From Oscillospiraceae bacterium (GTDB lineage: Bacteria; Bacillota; Clostridia; UMGS1810), in assembly GCA_015068975.1 (NCBI GenBank), contig SVJM01000013.1, positions 1 to 47,441 of the forward strand: a stretch of DNA of 47,441 bases, given 5' to 3'. Positions 41,752 through 47,441 of the stretch are shown piece after piece. The stretch's first letter is position 1; every line of letters starts with the position of its first letter. Made by a program: the position numbers and the translations under genes. A model generated the notes under the pieces. It did not search any database and was not told where the DNA came from. It saw only the letters and a program-made list of their open reading frames with translations.

Positions 41752-43215
41752 ATGAACCAAAAAAAGCTTAAACTTATTATGGTGTTTACAGAAATTGCTC
41801 TTATTGTATGTATGGTTTCTGTGTTTAATGTGATAAATTCTCATGGTAATATTTATATGCAAAAGGCGGTCAGGCAGAGGAAGGATTCGCATATTATAAA
41901 GAATATCCGTGGCAAAATTTATGACAGAAATATGATAAGTTTTGTGGATAGCCGCACTGTAAATATCCCTACGCCAGACGGTGGGCTTCCTGTTGAGAAA
42001 AGATATGATTCATTAAGTCTTTTGCGTCACATAACCGGTAGCGTGACAGGTGATGGTATAGGCTCAGGAGGACTTGAAGAAATGTATGACGATGTGCTTA
42101 AGTCCTCGGGAGAAATATGTCTTAATTCTTCCAATGACGGAAGCGGCAAGAGGATTTATAATTTCTATAATAACGGATATGAAAAGAATATAAAAAAGGA
42201 TGATTCACTTCTTTTGTCCATTGATTATCATATACAAAAAATTGCCGAACAAAAGCTTGATGAATCAGGCAATAAGGGTGCAGTATGTATAATGGATGCT
42301 TATTCATTTTCTCCCCTTGCACTGGCAAGCAGAGGTAATTTCGATCAGAATAATGTGGCAGATTATCTCAACTCAAAAGAAGGGGAGCTTATAGACAGAT
42401 GTACATCATCCTTTGATGCAGGAAGTATAATAAAGATTGTTACAGTTGCAGCTGCACTTGAAAACAATATTGCAGATGTGGACTTTCAGGTAGAATGTAA
42501 CGGCAGCATAAATATAGGCGGAATAGAGTTCCCCTGTCATCAAAGAGAAGGACACGGGAAGCTTAATATGGAAGAGGCCTTTGCCAAGTCCTGCAATGTA
42601 TATTTTTATCAATTGGGAAATATGATAGGTATAAAAAACATATATAATACTATGAAAAGGTTTTCTCTGGGACAAAGAATACTTGATCTGGACTGGGAGA
42701 AGGATTCAAAAAGTGATATCCTTTCCAATACACAACCCAATCAGATTGCAAATATAGCTATTGGTCAGGGAAATCTTCTTATCACTCCCATACAGGCAGT
42801 AAATATGGTAAATATTATTGCCAATGATGGTGTTATGAAAAATTCTCAGCTTGTATCAGGTGTTGTGGGAAAAGATGGAGTTCTTAAAAATGATTTCAGA
42901 AAATATGAAGAAACTTCTGTTATATCCAAAGCCACTGCACAAAAAATCAAAAAAATGATGCGGAGTGTGATGGTTTACGGCACAGGGAAGGATTACAACG
43001 TAAAAAACACTTGTATTTGTGCCAAGACAGGCACCGCAGAAACAGGCTGGCAAGGCGATAGTGATACCAAGACCCACGGATGGTTTGTGGGATTTTTTCC
43101 TATGGAAAACCCCAGATATTCCATTTCGGTTCTTCTTGAGGATGGTAAGTCAGGTTATAATGCAGGACGTGTTTTTGAGAGTATCACAAAGGAGATTATC
43201 AGACAGGGTTTTTAA
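41752..43215 (+). CDS. Class B penicillin-binding protein (SpoVD/PbpA-like transpeptidase)
   Basis: A 487-residue bitopic membrane protein: a transmembrane helix (about 8-30), a short dimerisation-type region, and a transpeptidase domain. The active-site motifs are S225-I-I-K228, SCN from S280 and K425-T-G. It cross-links peptidoglycan outside the membrane. It is shorter than vegetative division PBPs, lacks PASTA domains and lies beside yunB, so a role in spore or elongation wall synthesis is likely (inference). AGGTGAT precedes the ATG. Confidence 0.88.
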   Translation: MNQKKLKLIMVFTEIALIVCMVSVFNVINSHGNIYMQKAVRQRKDSHIIKNIRGKIYDRNMISFVDSRTVNIPTPDGGLPVEKRYDSLSLLRHITGSVTGDGIGSGGLEEMYDDVLKSSGEICLNSSNDGSGKRIYNFYNNGYEKNIKKDDSLLLSIDYHIQKIAEQKLDESGNKGAVCIMDAYSFSPLALASRGNFDQNNVADYLNSKEGELIDRCTSSFDAGSIIKIVTVAAALENNIADVDFQVECNGSINIGGIEFPCHQREGHGKLNMEEAFAKSCNVYFYQLGNMIGIKNIYNTMKRFSLGQRILDLDWEKDSKSDILSNTQPNQIANIAIGQGNLLITPIQAVNMVNIIANDGVMKNSQLVSGVVGKDGVLKNDFRKYEETSVISKATAQKIKKMMRSVMVYGTGKDYNVKNTCICAKTGTAETGWQGDSDTKTHGWFVGFFPMENPRYSISVLLEDGKSGYNAGRVFESITKEIIRQGF

Positions 43216-43256
43216 AAAAATATAAAAAGGGGGTTTATTTTATCAAAAAAGTGTGA

Positions 43257-43262
43257 TATAAT
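43257..43262 (+). promoter_or_regulatory. Extended -10 promoter of rnj
   Basis: TATAAT preceded by TG-A (extended -10), with only a weak -35 (TTTATT at about 17 bp). It would start transcription near 43270, giving a 5' UTR of about 160 nt. Confidence 0.6.
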
Positions 43263-43269
43263 ATAAATA

Positions 43270-43354
43270 ATTGTTTTGGGGTTTGACCCCTTTGTGCGGA
43301 TAAATTGGCTTTTGGCCAACAAGTTTTTAAAAAATTTTTTTGTGCGGAAACAAT
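43270..43354 (+). promoter_or_regulatory. Structured 5' UTR of the RNase J gene
   Basis: ATTGTTT (43270-43276) pairs with AAACAAT (43348-43354) around two hairpins: GGGGtttgaCCCC and TTGGCttttgGCCAA. TTTGTGCGGA occurs twice (43291-43300 and 43339-43348). It matches no riboswitch class I recognise. It may mediate RNase J autoregulation; this is inference. Confidence 0.5.
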
Positions 43355-43431
43355 ATAATAAAAAAGGATTTCGGCTTATATTTACATATAGGTCTTATTT
43401 CCTTTGTGCTTAACTACAAGGAGGTAAATTT

Positions 43432-45096
43432 GTGGCAAGAAAATCAAAACTAAGAATAATACCGCTTGGCGGACTTAATGAAATCGGAAAGAATATGACA
43501 GTATTTGAATACGGCAACGATATAATGATACTGGATTGCGGAATGTCGTTTCCTGACGAGCAGATGCCGGGAATAGATTTTGTAATCCCTGATTTCACAT
43601 ATCTTGAAAAGAACAGAGAAAAACTGAGAGGTCTTGTTATCACTCACGGACACGAGGATCATATAGGTGCGATTCCTTATCTTCTCTCAGAGTATAATAT
43701 GCCAATCTATGGTACAAACCTTACTCTTGGACTTGTGCAGAATAAGCTTAAGGAGCATGGTATCCTTTCTAAGGTAAAGATGACAAGAGTATCTGCAGGG
43801 GATATTTTCAGAGTGGGATGTTTTCAGGTGGAAGCAATCCGCACAAACCACTCCATTGCAGATTCACTGGCATATTGCATCAAGACTCCTGTGGGAAACA
43901 TTGTCCATACAGGTGACTTCAAGGTGGATATTACACCTATTCAGGGAGAAATGATAGATCTTACACGTTTTGGTGAGCTTGGAAAAGAGGGTGTACTTGC
44001 CCTTATGAGTGATTCTACAAATGTGGAAAGACCTGGAGTTTCACAGTCAGAAAGAAATGTAGGACTTACTCTGGACAATGTATTTTCTTCTACTAAGAAG
44101 AGAATAATCATAGCAACCTTTGCATCCAATGTTCACAGAGTTCAGCAGATAATAAATGCGGCTCACAAGTGCAACAGAAAGGTAGCTGTATCAGGAAGAA
44201 GTATGCTGAATGTGTTAGAGGTAGCAGTGGCACTTGGATATACAAAGGTGCCTTCAGGCGTGCTTATCAATATTGATGATATCAAAAAATACAAACCAAG
44301 TCAGCTTGTAATTATGACTACAGGATCTCAGGGTGAGCCTATGAGTGCACTTTACAGAATGGCGTTTTCTGATCATAGAAAGGTAGAAATCACAAAGGAT
44401 GACCTTATTGTTGTATCTGCAAATCCTATCCCGGGCAACGAAAGACTTGTATCAAATGTTGTAAATGAGCTTTTCAAGAAGGGTGCTGAGGTAATATATG
44501 ACAAGGGTGCAGATATACACGTATCAGGTCATGCCTGTCAGGATGAGCTTAAGATGATACTTGCACTTACCAAGCCTAAGTATTTCATTCCTGTACACGG
44601 TGAGTTCAGACATCTTAAGATCCATGCAGAGCTTGGTACAATTATGGGTGTTGATAAGAAAAATGTGTTTATAATGGACAATGGTAAAGTCCTTGAGATT
44701 TCCAAGACAGAAGCCAAATTAAATGGAGTAGTACCATCGGGCAAAACTCTCATAGACGGTCTTGGAGTAGGGGATGTTGGAAATATCGTCCTTCGTGACA
44801 GAAAACATCTTGCTCAGGACGGACTTATAGTTGTCACTGCAACTCTTTGTGCAAAAACAGGTGATGTGCTTTCAGGACCTGCCATCATATCCAGAGGTTT
44901 TGTATATGTGAGAGAATCAGAGGATCTTATGATAGAGATTGAAGCTATTGCAAAGGAAAGTCTTGCACTTTGCAAGAAAAAGCACATCCACGACTGGTCC
45001 ACTCTTAAGAATAATATGAAGGCAGCTATATCTGACCATATTTTCAAAAAGACAAAGAGAAAGCCTATGATTCTTCCTGTTATTATGGAAGTATAA
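43432..45096 (+). CDS. rnj: Ribonuclease J
   Basis: A 554-residue metallo-beta-lactamase/beta-CASP ribonuclease. The zinc-binding motif is H72-G-H-E-D-H77, with MSDSTNVERPG, MTTGSQGEPMSAL and YFIPVHGEFRHL marking the beta-CASP and C-terminal parts. RNase J has 5'-to-3' exonuclease and endonuclease activity and matures and degrades mRNA and rRNA. The start is GTG, with AAGGAGG 8 nt upstream. Length is usual. The structured 5' UTR suggests post-transcriptional control. Confidence 0.95.
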   Translation: MARKSKLRIIPLGGLNEIGKNMTVFEYGNDIMILDCGMSFPDEQMPGIDFVIPDFTYLEKNREKLRGLVITHGHEDHIGAIPYLLSEYNMPIYGTNLTLGLVQNKLKEHGILSKVKMTRVSAGDIFRVGCFQVEAIRTNHSIADSLAYCIKTPVGNIVHTGDFKVDITPIQGEMIDLTRFGELGKEGVLALMSDSTNVERPGVSQSERNVGLTLDNVFSSTKKRIIIATFASNVHRVQQIINAAHKCNRKVAVSGRSMLNVLEVAVALGYTKVPSGVLINIDDIKKYKPSQLVIMTTGSQGEPMSALYRMAFSDHRKVEITKDDLIVVSANPIPGNERLVSNVVNELFKKGAEVIYDKGADIHVSGHACQDELKMILALTKPKYFIPVHGEFRHLKIHAELGTIMGVDKKNVFIMDNGKVLEISKTEAKLNGVVPSGKTLIDGLGVGDVGNIVLRDRKHLAQDGLIVVTATLCAKTGDVLSGPAIISRGFVYVRESEDLMIEIEAIAKESLALCKKKHIHDWSTLKNNMKAAISDHIFKKTKRKPMILPVIMEV

Positions 45097-45120
45097 GGTT
45101 ATCCTGAAAGGAATATATCA

Positions 45121-46401
45121 ATGAATACAAAAGATTTTTATATAAACAATTTCGGCATCTCAGCTTCATCCTGTGATCTTGGCGAAAAGGCAATGGAAAT
45201 GTCAAGGGATGCATTTATGCAGGCGGAAAAAACAGCTGAATTCAACCAGATGAAGGTTCTTAAGGCTTTTATGAACAATAATATTTCCGAGCAGCATTTT
45301 ATGACTACCACAGGCTACGGATATGACGATCTGGGCAGAGATACTCTTGACAAAGTTTATGCCGAGGTGTTTGGTGCTGAGGCTGCTTTGGTAAGACAGA
45401 CTATTGTAAATGGTACACATGCTATTGCATCCTGTCTTTTCGGTGTATTAAGACCGGGAGATACCCTTGTGGCAGTTACAGGAAGACCATATGATACACT
45501 TGAGGAAGTAATCGGTATCAGAGGGGAAAATAACGGCTCTCTTAAGGAATTTGGTGTAAAATACAAAGAAGTACCTCTTAAGGATAACAAGCCTGATTAT
45601 GAAGGAATAAGAGCTGCAATAGACGACAGTGTAAAGGCTGTTGCTATTCAGCGCTCAAGAGGATATGCTTGGAGAGAGTCTTTTTCAGTTGATGAAATAG
45701 GCAAGATTATTAAATGTGTAAAGGATATCAGAAGTGATATCATTTGCATAGTAGATAACTGCTATGGTGAGTTTGTGGAAGAGAGAGAGCCTACTCAGGT
45801 AGGGGCAGACTTAATCGTAGGATCATTGATCAAAAACCCCGGTGGCGGACTTGCGAAAACCGGTGGCTACATAGCAGGCACAAAGAAATGTATCGAGCAG
45901 GTGTCATACAGGGTGACCTGTCCCGGAATAGGTGCAGAATGTGGCGCTACCCTTGGCGAAAACAGATATATGTATCAGGGCTTCTTTATGGCTCCTCACA
46001 TTGTATGTCAGGCGGTAAAAGCGGCTATTTATTGTGGATGTATTTTTTCTCTTATGGGATTTGATATTATGCCGGGAGTAGATGAAAAAAGAACAGATAT
46101 TATTCAGGCAGTGAAGTTTGAAAACAAAGAAAATCTTGTGGCATTTTGTCAGGGAATTCAGTCAGGTTCACCTATAGACAGCTTTGTTGTGCCTATGCCA
46201 TGGGATATGCCCGGATATGAAAATGAAGTAATTATGGCTGCAGGAGCATTTGTTCAGGGCTCATCTATAGAGATATCTGCAGACGGTCCTATCAGGGAGC
46301 CATTTGTTTCATATTATCAGGGCGGACTTACATTTGAGAGTGCCAAGGTAGCTATTCTCAAAGCAGCTGACAAGGTGATTGGAGAGAGAAACGATGGATA
46401 G
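45121..46401 (+). CDS. Methionine gamma-lyase family / aluminium resistance protein-like PLP enzyme
   Basis: A 426-residue PLP-dependent fold-type I enzyme (PF06838; Bacillus YnbB group). VRQTIVNGTHAIASCLFGVL near the N-terminus and the PLP lysine region SLIKNPGGGLAKTGGYIAG are characteristic. A Cys-Gly-rich stretch, CPGIGAECGATLG, follows. The true substrate of this family is unsettled; a sulfur amino acid lyase or a carbon-sulfur bond enzyme is usually supposed. It overlaps the next small gene by 8 bp. Confidence 0.9.
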   Translation: MNTKDFYINNFGISASSCDLGEKAMEMSRDAFMQAEKTAEFNQMKVLKAFMNNNISEQHFMTTTGYGYDDLGRDTLDKVYAEVFGAEAALVRQTIVNGTHAIASCLFGVLRPGDTLVAVTGRPYDTLEEVIGIRGENNGSLKEFGVKYKEVPLKDNKPDYEGIRAAIDDSVKAVAIQRSRGYAWRESFSVDEIGKIIKCVKDIRSDIICIVDNCYGEFVEEREPTQVGADLIVGSLIKNPGGGLAKTGGYIAGTKKCIEQVSYRVTCPGIGAECGATLGENRYMYQGFFMAPHIVCQAVKAAIYCGCIFSLMGFDIMPGVDEKRTDIIQAVKFENKENLVAFCQGIQSGSPIDSFVVPMPWDMPGYENEVIMAAGAFVQGSSIEISADGPIREPFVSYYQGGLTFESAKVAILKAADKVIGERNDG

Positions 46402-46567
46402 ATTTTTTTGTGTACTTGATGAAAAGAAGGAATGTGACAACTGCGGAGAATGTGACATATGTGACATCCATCCTGATGAAAAGTGTACCAACTGTGGCAA
46501 ATGCATCGAACCTGATGAAAAGTATGCCCAGATCCTTATAGAAAAAGTAATAATGGATGAAAAGTAG
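46394..46567 (+). CDS. Small cysteine-rich protein, possible Fe-S or zinc binder
   Basis: A 57-residue unknown protein with seven closely spaced cysteines in the pattern CDNCGECDIC, then CTNCGKC, plus one near the N-terminus (FFCVLDE). This suggests an iron-sulfur cluster or zinc site, but it is not a standard 2[4Fe-4S] ferredoxin. GGAGAG precedes ATG 46394, inside the end of the PLP enzyme gene. The tight overlap suggests the product works with that enzyme or with the next gene product. Confidence 0.75.
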   Translation: MDRFFCVLDEKKECDNCGECDICDIHPDEKCTNCGKCIEPDEKYAQILIEKVIMDEK

Positions 46568-46576
46568 GAGATAGAT

Positions 46577-47014
46577 ATGGATTTGTCTGCTATAATTGCC
46601 GACATAGTACAGAGCGCCATCACAAAGGGCGCAACAGCTATAACTGTCAGTGTATTCTTAAATGACAAAATAAAAATTGCAATCCAGTGTGAAGGATTTA
46701 TTTTTCCTTCAGATGCAGAGTGTATGCGTTCTTTGGGTTATGAATACATATGTCAGGGAGAATTTACAAACATCAAAAATCGAATAGAATTTATTTCAGA
46801 CTGTCCTTTGGGTAAGGTAGAAGATATGTGTGTAAGTATTCTTTCAGCCAATCCGCGGCTTAAAGAATTCAGATTTATCTATACTAAGAATGATAACGAA
46901 TACATCTTTTCACGAAATGAGACACTTGTACTTCTTGGTGATGTGTTTATCGGCGAATACAATGTGCTCAATTGGATAGAGGAAGAAATCAGGTCAAAAA
47001 TTAATGTATTATAA
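46577..47014 (+). CDS. Hypothetical protein resembling a degenerate GHKL ATPase fold
   Basis: A 145-residue protein, not confidently recognised. Its first 45 residues (IIADIVQSAITKGATAITVS, then IKIAIQCEG) follow the N-box pattern of histidine-kinase-like ATPases, in which DIVxNS..AGA is typical. The Asn is Ser here and the usual DxGxG is replaced by QCEG, so ATP binding is doubtful. It is cytoplasmic by sequence. AGGAGATAG precedes the ATG, and it follows the Cys-rich gene by 9 bp, so the three genes 45121-47014 form an operon. Confidence 0.6.
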   Translation: MDLSAIIADIVQSAITKGATAITVSVFLNDKIKIAIQCEGFIFPSDAECMRSLGYEYICQGEFTNIKNRIEFISDCPLGKVEDMCVSILSANPRLKEFRFIYTKNDNEYIFSRNETLVLLGDVFIGEYNVLNWIEEEIRSKINVL

Positions 47015-47170
47015 AATAAAATCACATTTCATTTTTAATACAAAACTTACAAAAATTAACAAGCATATTATTTCTTAATATGACAAGAATATTAGTGCAT
47101 AAGAAATTAATAAGTTTTGTTGAAAAGCCGATTTTCAATGCAAAGTAAAATCGGAAGGAGGAAAATGAAA

Positions 47171-47425
47171 ATGTCAAAAAACAAAATTGTTGTTCCTGAA
47201 AAGAAAGATGCTATGAACAAATTCAAAATGGAAGCAGCAAGCGAAGTTGGTGTAAATCTTAAGGAAGGTTACAATGGAGATCTTACTTCTAAGCAGGCTG
47301 GTTCTGTAGGCGGACAGATGGTTAATCTGATGATGCCAGAACAACAATGGAAGTTCCAAAGAATTAACCGAAACGCATACGGACACTGCACACATATCAC
47401 TCTTTCGATGGTTGCGGGTCTGTAG
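47171..47425 (+). CDS. Alpha/beta-type small acid-soluble spore protein with unusual C-terminus
   Basis: An 84-residue DNA-coating spore protein. The family core is plain: IVVPEKKDAMNKFKMEAASE, with the GPR protease site after KFKME, then GVNLKEGYNGDLTSKQAG and SVGGQMV. Normal members end about 10 residues later with a KRMIE-type helix; here the last 33 residues are MMPEQQWKFQ and an unrelated tail with GHCTHITL. AAGGAGG lies 9 nt before ATG 47171; ATG 47165 is too close. The tail could be a frameshift product or a real variant. The last 16 bases of the window show nothing. Confidence 0.8.
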   Translation: MSKNKIVVPEKKDAMNKFKMEAASEVGVNLKEGYNGDLTSKQAGSVGGQMVNLMMPEQQWKFQRINRNAYGHCTHITLSMVAGL

Positions 47426-47441
47426 TTAAAACCCTATATTT

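Overview
This window looks like chromosomal DNA of a low-GC, endospore-forming anaerobe of the class Clostridia. The spore genes support this: sipL (a clostridial coat morphogenesis gene), yunB, and an alpha/beta-type small acid-soluble spore protein. So do the strong AGGAGG ribosome sites and the consensus TTGACA-17-TATAAT promoters. Secreted GH10 xylanases with stalk domains and several AraC regulators point to a plant-polysaccharide degrader, for example in the gut. I cannot name the genus. No rRNA, tRNA, CRISPR array or intact transposase was seen.

Layout. 1-5.8 kb: structured repeats, a beta-lactamase-fold hydrolase, an AraC regulator and a divergent modular xylanase. 5.8-9.5 kb, minus strand: the ribosomal/transcription block rpmG-secE-nusG-rplK-rplA and rplJ-rplL, with an L10 leader and candidate L1 sites; rpoBC does not follow rplL. 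9.6-12.5 kb: a tRNA wobble-uridine methoxylation pair (trmR and a U32 protein) and an SGNH hydrolase. 12.5-14.4 kb: a secreted beta-helix-like protein. 14.6-22.8 kb: sipL, a thioredoxin reductase, a HAD phosphatase, an SLBB membrane protein, an NSS transporter, trmO, a GH13 enzyme and an AEC transporter. 22.8-31 kb: a cobalamin-riboswitch operon. 31-40.7 kb: a sugar-acid and xylan locus with three AraC genes or fragments and two truncated CAZyme remnants. 40.7-47.4 kb: yunB, a class B PBP, RNase J, a methionine gamma-lyase-like enzyme, two small unknowns and an SASP.

The most interesting system is the B12-riboswitch operon. It encodes two surface or membrane proteins with transcobalamin-like DUF4430 domains, an S-layer-anchored PQQ-type beta-propeller, EcfT, and a single-chain EcfA-EcfA'-S fusion. 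I infer a complete Gram-positive corrinoid capture and import machine, with the propeller as a possible functional analogue of Bacteroides BtuG.

The second is a family of about 200-nt structured repeats (tandem at 190-602, and at 31.0 and 40.8 kb, with a divergent partial copy at 1-105). They keep a common hairpin core while other stems change sequence and stay paired. Three copies begin immediately after the stop codon of a gene in the same orientation. Other points of note are a hexapeptide-repeat tail on ribosomal protein L10, a break of the rplL-rpoB linkage next to a hairpin-rich element, and gene decay in the CAZyme locus, including a 186-bp near-identical leftover of a GH10 3' end.
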